A DNA stretch of 64,000 nucleotides, from contig NZ_MLYP01000043.1 of NCBI RefSeq assembly GCF_001866645.1, positions 62,001 through 126,000 on the forward strand, in the 5' to 3' direction. How positions within the stretch are numbered: the first letter of the stretch is position 1; every line of letters begins with the position of its first letter. Source of the stretch: Streptomyces colonosanans. Its GTDB lineage: Bacteria > Actinomycetota > Actinomycetes > Streptomycetales > Streptomycetaceae. Shown in pieces: positions 8,968 through 17,228 of the stretch. The notes beneath the pieces were generated by a model, which was not told where the DNA came from, did not search any database, and was given only the letters and a program-made list of their open reading frames with translations. The translations under genes and the position numbers were made by a program.

Positions 8968-10080
8968 GTGACCGCGTTCATCGGAGAAGGCCCGCACAAC
9001 CAGGCCCACATCGACCCGCTGGCGGCGCTGCGCGCGCCCGGAGATCCGTCGTGGGACGTGTACCTCACGGGGACGGTCTTCCTCGACATCATCTTCACCG
9101 GGCTCGACTCCGCCCCGGTGCGCGGGACCGAGTCCTGGGCACGCGGGATGGGATCGAGCCCCGGTGGCGTCGCCAACATGGCCACCGCCCTGGCCCGCCT
9201 CGGCCTGAGGACCTCCCTGGCGGCGTCCTTCGGCGACGACCACTACGGCGAGTACTGCTGGGACGCCCTGGAGCAGGGCGAGGGCATCGATCTCTCCCCC
9301 TCGCGGACCGTGCCCGGCTGGCACTCCCCGGTCACCGTCTCCATGGCGTACGAGGGGGAGCGGACCATGGTCTCGCACGGCCATGAGCCGCCGCCGGAGG
9401 AGCCCGCCCCCGACTGCCCGCCCCGCGCCCGGGCCGCCGTCGCCTCGCTGACCCCGGGCCGGCCCGCCCCCTGGATCGCCAGGGCCGCCGAGAAGGGCGC
9501 CCGCGTCTTCGCCGACGTCGGCTGGGACGGCACCGGCGCCTGGAACCTGGCGGCCCTCGCCGATCTCGAACACTGCGAGGCGTTCCTGCCGAACGCGGAG
9601 GAGGCCATGCGCTACACGGGCACCTCCTGCCCGCGCGCCGCCGCGCACGCGCTGACCGAACACGTGCCGCTGGCTGTCGTCACCCTCGGCGCGGAGGGCG
9701 CGTACGCCGTGGACCGGCGGACGGGCGAGACGGCCAGCGAGCCCGCGATCGCCGTGGAGGCGCTGGACCCCACGGGCGCAGGGGACGTCTTCGTGGCGGG
9801 ATTCGTGACCGGCACGCTGGCCGAGTGGCCGCTGGCCGACCGTCTCGCGTTCGCGGGACTGACGGCCGCGCTCTCCGTGCAGGAGTTCGGCGGGTCGCTG
9901 TCGGCGCCCGGTTGGTCCGAGGTCGCGGCCTGGTGGCGCAGGGTCCAGTCGTACAAGGGCCAGGAGCCCGCGGCGCTCAGCCGGTACGCGTTCCTGGAGG
10001 GGCTGGTGCCGAAGGCGTGCGGCGAACCGTGGCCGCGGCGCAGGGCGGTGCCGACCATCGGGTTCGGCAGATCGGCGTGA
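8968..10080 (+). CDS. PfkB-family carbohydrate kinase
   Basis: 370 residues; a ribokinase-like sugar kinase. Family signatures are SSPGGVANMATALARLGL near residues 65-85 (sugar-binding Gly-rich segment) and DPTGAGDVFVAGFVTG near residues 268-283 (anion hole and catalytic Asp). GTG 8968 was chosen because AGGAG lies seven bases upstream; the reading is open further upstream but not conserved. Substrate cannot be told. It converges on era with a shared terminator. Confidence 0.85.
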   Translation: MTAFIGEGPHNQAHIDPLAALRAPGDPSWDVYLTGTVFLDIIFTGLDSAPVRGTESWARGMGSSPGGVANMATALARLGLRTSLAASFGDDHYGEYCWDALEQGEGIDLSPSRTVPGWHSPVTVSMAYEGERTMVSHGHEPPPEEPAPDCPPRARAAVASLTPGRPAPWIARAAEKGARVFADVGWDGTGAWNLAALADLEHCEAFLPNAEEAMRYTGTSCPRAAAHALTEHVPLAVVTLGAEGAYAVDRRTGETASEPAIAVEALDPTGAGDVFVAGFVTGTLAEWPLADRLAFAGLTAALSVQEFGGSLSAPGWSEVAAWWRRVQSYKGQEPAALSRYAFLEGLVPKACGEPWPRRRAVPTIGFGRSA

Positions 10081-10082
10081 CC

Positions 10083-10105
10083 GGCGCGGGGTCACACCCC
10101 GCGCC
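10083..10105. terminator. bidirectional terminator between the PfkB kinase gene and era
   Basis: GGCGCGGGGT and ACCCCGCGCC pair over 10 bp with a three-base loop, directly after the kinase stop and 18 bases from the era stop; it can serve both convergent genes. Confidence 0.75.
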
Positions 10106-10122
10106 CCGCCGGGCGAGAGCCC

Positions 10123-11073
10123 TCAGAAGCCCAGCCGCCGCAGCTGCTTCGGGTCCCGCTGCCAGTCCTTGGCCACCTTCACATGCAGGTCCAGGAAGAC
10201 CGGCGTGCCCAGCAGCGCCTCGATGTGCTTGCGGGACTTGATGCCGACCTCCTTCAGGCGCTTGCCCTTGGGGCCGATGATGATGCCCTTCTGGCTGGGG
10301 CGCTCGATGAACACGTTCGCGTGGATGTCGAGGAGCGGCTTGTCGGCCGGGCGGTCCTCGCGCGGGAGCATCTCCTCCACGACCACCGCGATCGAGTGGG
10401 GCAGCTCGTCGCGCACGCCCTCCAGCGCGGCCTCCCGGATCAGCTCGGCGACCATGACCTGCTCGGGCTCGTCCGTGAGGTCGCCCTCGGGGTAGAGCGC
10501 GGGCCCCTCGGGCAGCATCGGGATCAGCAGATCCGCGAGCAGCTCGACCTGCTTGTCCCCGACCGCGGACACGGGGACGATCTCCGCCCACTCGATGCCC
10601 AGTTCCTTGCCCAGCTGGTCGATCGCGATCAGCTGCTCGGCCAGGGCCTTGGAGTCCACGAGGTCCGTCTTGGTGACGATCGCGATCTTGGGGGTCTTCT
10701 TGATCCCCGCCAGCTCCTTGGCGATGAAGCGGTCGCCCGGACCGATCTTCTGGTCGGCGGGCAGGCAGAAGCCGATCACGTCGACCTCCGCCCACGTCGT
10801 CCGTACGACGTCGTTCAGCCGCTCGCCCAGCAGCGTGCGCGGCTTGTGCAGGCCCGGGGTGTCCACCAGGATCAGCTGGGCCTCCGGCCGGTGCACGATG
10901 CCCCGGACCGTGTGCCGCGTCGTCTGCGGCCGGTTCGAGGTGATCGCCACCTTCTGCCCGACCAGAGCGTTCGTGAGGGTGGACTTGCCCGCGTTGGGGC
11001 GGCCCACGAAACAGGCGAAGCCTGCCCGGTGGACGGCCTCGGTAAGCTCGGAAGACTGGGTACGAACGCTCAT
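10123..11073 (-). CDS. era: ribosome-assembly GTPase Era
   Basis: Era binds the 3' end of 16S rRNA and helps mature the 30S subunit. The 316-residue protein has G1 GRPNAGKST near residue 24-32, G2 in PQTTRHTVRG, G3 VDTPG, G4 TKTD, and a C-terminal KH domain (NVFIERPSQKGIIIGPKGKRLKEVG). ATG 11073 was chosen; an ATG nine bases upstream (11082) would add three residues. It is the last gene of the minus-strand set phoH-ybeY-corC-mmcQ. Confidence 0.95.
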   Translation of the reverse strand: MSVRTQSSELTEAVHRAGFACFVGRPNAGKSTLTNALVGQKVAITSNRPQTTRHTVRGIVHRPEAQLILVDTPGLHKPRTLLGERLNDVVRTTWAEVDVIGFCLPADQKIGPGDRFIAKELAGIKKTPKIAIVTKTDLVDSKALAEQLIAIDQLGKELGIEWAEIVPVSAVGDKQVELLADLLIPMLPEGPALYPEGDLTDEPEQVMVAELIREAALEGVRDELPHSIAVVVEEMLPREDRPADKPLLDIHANVFIERPSQKGIIIGPKGKRLKEVGIKSRKHIEALLGTPVFLDLHVKVAKDWQRDPKQLRRLGF

Positions 11074-11167
11074 GGCGCCCATTGTCCCTGATCGTCGGAG
11101 CCCCACCGCACCGCCGGTCGCCCGCCGGCCGGAATGATCTTCCGGAAGCCGCGCGGCACCAAGGAAA

Positions 11168-11521
11168 TCAGTCGGCCGCAACCGTCGCGCCAACCGTCCC
11201 GTCAGGCCCGGCCACCAGCACCGGCGTCCCAGCCCCTCCAAGGTCCCGTACGGCCGCCAGGTCCTCGGCGGAGGCGGATTCCGCCTCCGTCACCACGGCC
11301 GCCGCCTCCAGCGACGTCGCGCCCGACGCCACGGCCATGGCCACCGCCGTCCGCAGCGCGCTCAGCTTCAGGGAGTCCAGGGACACGGTCCCGGCCGCAT
11401 AGGTACGGCCCGTCTCGTCGCGTACGGCCGCGCCCTCCGGCACGCCGTTGCGGGCCCGTACGGAACGGGCCAGCGTGACGATCTTGCGGTCCTCGGGGTC
11501 GAGCGCGTTGGTGTCGGTCAT
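11168..11521 (-). CDS. cytidine-deaminase-like protein lacking the zinc site
   Basis: 117 residues, starting TDTNALDPEDRK. The outline follows small cytidine deaminases (GAAVRDETGRTYAAGTV; LSALRTAVAMAVASGA where the family has C-A-E-R-x-A-I), but neither the HAE/CAE ligand nor the PCxxC pair is present; the region that should hold PCGxC reads VLVAGPDGTVG. It is therefore probably not a deaminase. The same position next to era is, from memory, kept in many streptomycetes, so the protein likely has some retained role, perhaps structural or nucleoside binding. A longer reading to 11713 has no support. Confidence 0.75.
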   Translation of the reverse strand: MTDTNALDPEDRKIVTLARSVRARNGVPEGAAVRDETGRTYAAGTVSLDSLKLSALRTAVAMAVASGATSLEAAAVVTEAESASAEDLAAVRDLGGAGTPVLVAGPDGTVGATVAAD

Positions 11522-11606
11522 GCCCCGAGCATACGAAGCGTGACCGGGGCCGTCCCGCAACGGGGTGCACACGGGCACCTTCGGCGCCGTCGCTCTCCCA
11601 GTGTGC

Positions 11607-11966
11607 TCAGGGGCGGTCGAGACGAAGGCGGTCGGCGCGCGGCAGACCGGCGACGACCAGGTCGTAGGAGTCCTCGACGAGCTCCCGGACCAGACCGTCC
11701 GGGAGCTTGCCATCGACCGTGACCGTGTTCCAGTGTCGTTTGTTCATGTGCCAGCCGGGCACGATCAGGCCCTCGTACTCACCGCGCAGCCGGACCGCGT
11801 CCTCCGGGTCGCACTTGAGGTTGACCTTCAGGGGCTGCGCGTCGAGGTTCGTCAGTGCGAACAGCCTGCCCTGGACCTTGAAGACCGAGGTCTCCGGGTT
11901 GAAGGGGAAGTCCTCGACGACCGCATTGAAGGACAGGCAGAACACGCGCAGCTCCCGAGGGGTCAC
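11607..11966 (-). CDS. MmcQ/YjbR family protein
   Basis: 119 residues. The fold is recognised from NPETSVFKVQGRLFAL, PLKVNLKCDPEDAVRLR and GWHMNKRHWNTVTVDG, all typical of MmcQ/YjbR (CyaY-like fold, possible DNA binding; real function unknown). GTG 11966 overlaps the stop of the upstream transporter gene (GTGA), which supports this start over the GTG nine bases earlier. Confidence 0.87.
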   Translation of the reverse strand: MTPRELRVFCLSFNAVVEDFPFNPETSVFKVQGRLFALTNLDAQPLKVNLKCDPEDAVRLRGEYEGLIVPGWHMNKRHWNTVTVDGKLPDGLVRELVEDSYDLVVAGLPRADRLRLDRP

Positions 11967-13273
11967 TCCGGCCACTTCTCCTCGTCGCCGGATGGCTCCA
12001 CCGGGGCCACCGGCTCCACCAGCACCGTCACGATCTTGTTCCGGCGGCCGGCCGCGGCCTCCGCGGTCAGCTGCAGTTCCCGGCCGTCCGGGAGTTCGAC
12101 CATGGACGTCGCACCGGCGATCGGCACCCGGCCCAGGGCCTTGGCGAGGAGGCCGCCGACCGTCTCCACGTCCTCGTCGTCGTACGACTCCAGTCCGTAC
12201 AGCTCGCCGAGGTCGCCGATGTCGAGGCGGGCGGTGACCCGGTAGCGGTCCTCGCCCAGCTCCTCCACCGGCGGCAGCTCGCGGTCGTACTCGTCGGTGA
12301 TCTCGCCGACGATCTCCTCGAGGATGTCCTCGATGGTGACGATGCCGGCCGTGCCGCCGTACTCGTCGATGACGACGGCGACGTGGTTGCGCTCCTTCTG
12401 CATCTCGCGCAGCAGGTCGCCCGCGTTCTTGGTGTCGGGCACGAACGTCGCGGGCCGCATCGCCGTGGACACCAGCTCCGCCTCGGCGTCCCGGCTGATG
12501 TGCGTCTTGCGGGCGAGGTCCTTCAGGTACACGATCCCGACGACGTCGTCCTCGCTCTCCCCGGTGACGGGGATGCGCGAGAAGCCGGACCTGAGCGCCA
12601 GGCTCAGTGCCTGGCGGATGGTCTTGTGACGCTCGATGACCACCAGGTCCGTCCGCGGGACCATCACCTCCCGCACCAGGGTGTCGCCCAGCTCGAACAC
12701 CGAGTGCACCATGCGGCGCTCCTCGGCTTCGATGAGGGACTCCTTCTCCGCGAGGTCGACGAGGGCGCGCAGCTCCGCCTCGGAGGCGAAGGGGCCGCGG
12801 CGGAAGCCCTTGCCGGGAGTGAGCGCGTTGCCGATGAGGATGAGGAGGGACGGGATCGGTCCCATCACCCGGGCCAGCGGAACCAGGACGTACGCCGCCG
12901 CAGTCGCCGTGGTCAGCGGGTGCTGGCGGCCGATGGTGCGCGGGGAGACGCCGACCGCGACGTACGACACGAGGACCATGACCGCGATCGCGATCAGTAG
13001 GGCCTCGGTGGTCTGGTGGAACTCGCGCAGGCAGGCGAACGTGACCAGTGCGGCGGCGGCCATCTCGCAGGCGACGCGGACCAGCAGCGCCACGTTGAGG
13101 TAGCGGGTCGGGTCCGCGGCGACCTGGGCGAGCTTGCCGCTGCCGCGCCGGCCGCCGCGCACGGCCTCCTCGGCGCGGAAGCTGGAGACGCGCGCCAGGC
13201 CCGCCTCCGCGCAGGCGGCGAGCCAGGCGACGACGATCAGAGCGACGGCACCGAGGACGAGTTGCGGACTCAT
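11963..13273 (-). CDS. CNNM/CorC-type transporter with CBS pair
   Basis: 436 residues. Order: DUF21 membrane domain with about four hydrophobic segments in the first 180 residues, a tandem CBS domain (REVMVPRTDLVVIERHKTI and FVPDTKNAGDLL, around 200-330), then the CorC_HlyC domain (PDGRELQLTAEAAAGRRNKIV) at the C-terminus. Such proteins are linked to magnesium or cobalt efflux, and were formerly called hemolysins. The start ATG overlaps the ybeY stop (ATGA) and the stop overlaps the mmcQ-like start, so the three are translationally coupled. Confidence 0.92.
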   Translation of the reverse strand: MSPQLVLGAVALIVVAWLAACAEAGLARVSSFRAEEAVRGGRRGSGKLAQVAADPTRYLNVALLVRVACEMAAAALVTFACLREFHQTTEALLIAIAVMVLVSYVAVGVSPRTIGRQHPLTTATAAAYVLVPLARVMGPIPSLLILIGNALTPGKGFRRGPFASEAELRALVDLAEKESLIEAEERRMVHSVFELGDTLVREVMVPRTDLVVIERHKTIRQALSLALRSGFSRIPVTGESEDDVVGIVYLKDLARKTHISRDAEAELVSTAMRPATFVPDTKNAGDLLREMQKERNHVAVVIDEYGGTAGIVTIEDILEEIVGEITDEYDRELPPVEELGEDRYRVTARLDIGDLGELYGLESYDDEDVETVGGLLAKALGRVPIAGATSMVELPDGRELQLTAEAAAGRRNKIVTVLVEPVAPVEPSGDEEKWPE

Positions 13274-13767
13274 GACACGGTCGGGGCCGGGGAGGGGCCC
13301 GTCAGACCCTTCTCCGCACGCCAGCCGTCCACGATGGCGGCTTGGAGGCCGAACATCTCGGCCTTCTCGTCGGGCTCCTCGTGGTCGTAGCCGAGCAGGT
13401 GCAGCACGCCGTGCACGGTGAGCAGCTGCAGTTCCTCGTCCATGGAGTGCTGCGTCGGAGCCTCGGCGCCCTGCTTCGTGGCGACCTCCGGGCACAGCAC
13501 GATGTCTCCGAGCAGGCCCTGCGGCGGCTCGTCGTCGTCCTTGGACGGGGGCCGCAGCTCGTCCATGGGGAAGGACATGACATCCGTGGGTCCCGGCAGG
13601 TCCATCCACTGGACGTGGAGCTGCGCCATGGCGTCTGCGTCCACGACGATCACCGAGAGCTCGGAGAGCGGGTGGATGCGCATCCGCGCGAGCGCATAGC
13701 GGGCGATGTCGAGGATCGCCTGCTCGTCGACCTCGGTGCCGGACTCGTTGTTGACGTCGATCGACAT
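13270..13767 (-). CDS. ybeY: endoribonuclease YbeY (16S rRNA maturation)
   Basis: 165 residues. The zinc motif HGVLHLLGYDHEEPDE is complete (H-x3-H-x5-H), and PTDVMSFPMDE and GDIVLCPEVA are family signatures. YbeY processes the 3' end of 16S rRNA and takes part in ribosome quality control. It lies 12 bases downstream of phoH, the usual actinobacterial and enterobacterial arrangement. Confidence 0.95.
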   Translation of the reverse strand: MSIDVNNESGTEVDEQAILDIARYALARMRIHPLSELSVIVVDADAMAQLHVQWMDLPGPTDVMSFPMDELRPPSKDDDEPPQGLLGDIVLCPEVATKQGAEAPTQHSMDEELQLLTVHGVLHLLGYDHEEPDEKAEMFGLQAAIVDGWRAEKGLTGPSPAPTVS

Positions 13768-13779
13768 GGTGGTGCTGGT

Positions 13780-14850
<1,071 letters not shown>

Positions 14851-14918
14851 GGGCCGGCTCTGTAGGCCTGCGATTCCTCCTCCGTAGGGCCGCGCAACTG
14901 CGGGCGGCCTCGCCGGTT

Positions 14919-15325
14919 TCAAGAGTACGACGCGCGGCTGTCAGAGCCGTAGGACTTTTCCTCGGGCACCTGTACGACCCCGGCCCTCGCGGGGGCAGTG
15001 TGGCCAGGCGGGAGGCCAGGACCCTGGCCCACGCCCGGTAGCCCGCCGGCGACGGATGGAAGCGGTCCGTCGCCAGCCACTCGCCCGGGACCTCGGGCGG
15101 GCCTCCGGACGGCAGGTGGAAGACGGTGACTCCCCTCGCGGCCACCGTCCTCACCTGCCGGTCCAGAACCCGGACGTAGAGACCGAGCGGTCCCCGGACC
15201 CGGCGCGGGAGCGCGGTGTGACCGCCGAGCGAGGGCAGGCCGGCGAAGACCACCGGCACGTCCTCGCCGAGCCGCAGCCGCACGTCTCGGACCAGCCCCT
15301 CCACGTCCCGGCGGAACGCCCGCGG
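14919..15325 (-). pseudogene. 5'-truncated, frameshifted SGNH/GDSL hydrolase
   Basis: On the minus strand, about 110 codons are recognisably the C-terminal half of a secreted-type SGNH hydrolase: RAFRRDVEGLVRDVRLRLGE, then VPVVFAGLPSLG, and the block V motif DRFHPSPAGYRAWARVLA with the catalytic Asp and His. The GDS block, the Gly and Asn blocks and any signal peptide are missing; upstream sequence in all frames has no match to them. The C-terminal end also seems to need a frame change (EEKSYGSD before a stop at 14919). No start codon or ribosome site can be assigned. The remaining bases to 15514 show nothing else. Confidence 0.65.
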
Positions 15326-15514
15326 CCTGCGCAGCCGGGGACTTCGCGGTCGCCGCCGGGGACACCCCGGACCGGGCGGTGCGGTCCGTGCGGTCAGGGC
15401 TCGCCCAGGGGCCCCGTTCCGCCGGGTGACATGCCCTGCGGGCCCGCCCGTTGTGCCGCGGCCGGCCCGCGGAGTTCGGGATGCGCCGAGAGGAGCGGAA
15501 GGCCGGTCACAGCA

Positions 15515-15781
15515 CTAGGCGCCTTCCTTGAGTACCCGCGAGATCAACTCCCGCTGTTCCTCGGTCAGCCGGGGGTCCGCGCAGTACGCGGTCCTGCCGT
15601 TCACGGTGATCTCGTAGCTGAAACCGTCCGGCACGCCGATCGGCGGTGTGTCCCGGCCCGCGGCGAGCGCGCGCTCGGCCAGGGTGTGCCACTCCTCGGC
15701 GTCGGCCCGTCCCGAGGTCTCCACCTCGCCCCGGCGCTCGATGCCCGCGAACCCGCCCGTGCGCCTCACCCGAATCTGCAT
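15515..15781 (-). CDS. emfourin-type protease inhibitor
   Basis: 88 residues matching the emfourin (protealysin inhibitor) family: IRVRRTGGFAGIERRGEV at the N-terminus and PDGFSYEITVNGRTAYCADPRLTEE in the centre, with LISRVLKEGA at the end. Emfourins block M4 metallopeptidases of the protealysin type. It lies 32 bases downstream of the M4 protease gene on the same strand, the usual enzyme-inhibitor order. There is no signal peptide, consistent with an intracellular partner. Confidence 0.85.
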   Translation of the reverse strand: MQIRVRRTGGFAGIERRGEVETSGRADAEEWHTLAERALAAGRDTPPIGVPDGFSYEITVNGRTAYCADPRLTEEQRELISRVLKEGA

Positions 15782-15813
15782 GGGACCTGTCTAGTACGAG
15801 TCGGGCGCCCCGG

Positions 15814-16896
15814 CTACGAGGTTGGTACCCCGACCTGCTCCCAGGCCTTGAGGACGGCCTCCTGCTCCTCGCCCTCGTGGTAGCGCGCCCTGGCCGCCGC
15901 GACCGTCAGCTTCGCGAAGTCCGCGAACGTGGCCCGGGGCTTCAGCCGCCCGCCGGTCAGCACGTCGTACCAGACCTGTCCGGCCCGCTCCCAGGCGTTC
16001 CCGCCCAGTGCGGTGGCGACCAGGTAGAACGCGTGATTGGGAATGCCGGAGTTGATGTGCACGCCGCCGTTGTCCCGGCTGGTCCTCACATAGCCGTCCA
16101 TCGTCCCGGGCTGCGGGTCCCTGCCGAGCGCGGTGTCGTCGTAGGCGGTGCCGGGTGCCTTCATCGAGCGCAGCGCCTTGCCGGTGACATGCGGGGCGAG
16201 GAGCCCGGCGCCGATCAGCCAGTCGGCCTCGGCGGCCGTCTGGCCGAGCGCGTACTGCTTGATCAGCGAGCCGAAGACATCCGAGACCGACTCGTTGAGG
16301 GCGCCCGGCTGGCCGAAGTAGGCCAGGTTCGCGGTGTACTGGGTGACGCCGTGGGTGAGTTCGTGGCCGATGACGTCCACCGGGAGGGTGAAGTCGAGAA
16401 AGGTCTGGCCGTCCCCGTCGCCGAACACCATCTGCTCGCCGTTCCAGAAGGCGTTGTCGTAGTCCTCGCCGAAGTGCACGCTCGCGTCCAGTGGCAGCCC
16501 GTTGCCGTCGATGGAGTCGCGGCCGTACGCCGTCAGATACAGCTCGAAGGTGGCGCCGAGGCCCGCGTACGCACGGTTGACCGTGCTGTCCCTGCCGGGC
16601 TTGTCGCCCTCGCCGCGGACCTTCTTGCCGGGCAGGGTCTGCTGGTGCCCCGCGTCGTAGACGGTGCGGTGCGGCCGGCCGGCGGCCGCACCCTGGGGCG
16701 CGGCCACGGTGGGCGCGCCGATGACCGTGGTGAGCCGGCGGCGGGTGCGCTCCAGGGCGTCGCGCTCCAGGGTGCGACGCGCGGGAGTGGCGAGCGCGGT
16801 GTCCCCGTGCTGGGCGAGCTTGTCGAGGACATGCGGTGGCACAACGGTGCAGAAGGCGGGCTCGTGGCCGCTGGGGGTGGTCATGGACTGCACCAT
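15814..16896 (-). CDS. protealysin-type M4 metallopeptidase
   Basis: About 360 residues, thermolysin family. The zinc site is HELTH near residues 170-180 in DVIGHELTHGVTQY, with the third ligand in NESVSDVFG; the downstream His is in NGGVHINSGIPNHAFY. No signal peptide is present and the propeptide is only about 50 residues (FCTVVPPHVLDKLAQHG), as in protealysin-like enzymes, which are often cytoplasmic and not preproenzymes of the thermolysin kind. Start at ATG 16896, with ATG 16884 as the alternative. A palindrome lies just upstream. Confidence 0.9.
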   Translation of the reverse strand: MVQSMTTPSGHEPAFCTVVPPHVLDKLAQHGDTALATPARRTLERDALERTRRRLTTVIGAPTVAAPQGAAAGRPHRTVYDAGHQQTLPGKKVRGEGDKPGRDSTVNRAYAGLGATFELYLTAYGRDSIDGNGLPLDASVHFGEDYDNAFWNGEQMVFGDGDGQTFLDFTLPVDVIGHELTHGVTQYTANLAYFGQPGALNESVSDVFGSLIKQYALGQTAAEADWLIGAGLLAPHVTGKALRSMKAPGTAYDDTALGRDPQPGTMDGYVRTSRDNGGVHINSGIPNHAFYLVATALGGNAWERAGQVWYDVLTGGRLKPRATFADFAKLTVAAARARYHEGEEQEAVLKAWEQVGVPTS

Positions 16897-16903
16897 TGCA
16901 CTG

Positions 16904-16921
16904 CGTGACGATGCTGTCACG
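16904..16921 (-). promoter_or_regulatory. palindrome upstream of the M4 protease start
   Basis: CGTGAC-gatgct-GTCACG, a perfect 6-bp dyad ending 8 bases before the protease start codon. It could be an operator or overlap the ribosome-binding region; no regulator gene lies next to it. Confidence 0.4.
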
Positions 16922-17084
16922 ACCCGCAACCATGATTGGTAAAAGTCGCACCAGGGGTCCGGTGTTCCATGAGGGGGCGTCGGGTCCCGAGGGTCGGACA
17001 GCTGTGATGTCCCGCACTTTTCACCCGAAATGTCCCCCCGGTCCCGCATACTGATACAGACCTTCGCATCGGGCGCGGCTCGGC

Positions 17085-17090
17085 TAGCAT
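17085..17090 (+). promoter_or_regulatory. -10 box for the leuA leader transcript
   Basis: TAGCAT, ten bases before the ATG of the leader peptide, so the transcript would begin two to four bases before that ATG. Confidence 0.45.
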
Positions 17091-17100
17091 GCGAGGCATC

Positions 17101-17148
17101 ATGCGTTTCGGGCTGCTCCTTCTTAGCTGCCGCGGCGAGGGCCTGTAG
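17101..17148 (+). CDS. leuL: leucine attenuator leader peptide
   Basis: A 15-codon open frame, MRFGLLLLSCRGEGL, with four consecutive leucine codons (CTG CTC CTT CTT), ending TAG 80 bases before leuA. CTT is rare in this GC-rich DNA, so its double use here is notable. Ribosome stalling at these codons when leucyl-tRNA is scarce would favour leuA expression. Leader peptides of this kind before actinobacterial leuA are known. It is too short to appear in routine gene calling. Confidence 0.85.
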   Translation: MRFGLLLLSCRGEGL

Positions 17149-17228
17149 TCGAGGCCGACTCCCTCCCCGCGGAGCTTGGCGTTGCGTCGTCGGCCGTCCT
17201 TCCGGACACCCTGAGGAGCCCACGCATC
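17149..17228 (+). promoter_or_regulatory. leuA attenuator region
   Basis: Between the leader stop and leuA, GGCCGAC (17153-17159) can pair with GTCGGCC (17187-17193), and GTCC-ttcc-GGAC forms a small hairpin after it. These are mutually placed to respond to a stalled ribosome. Whether the effect is on transcription or on translation of leuA cannot be read off. Confidence 0.55.
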
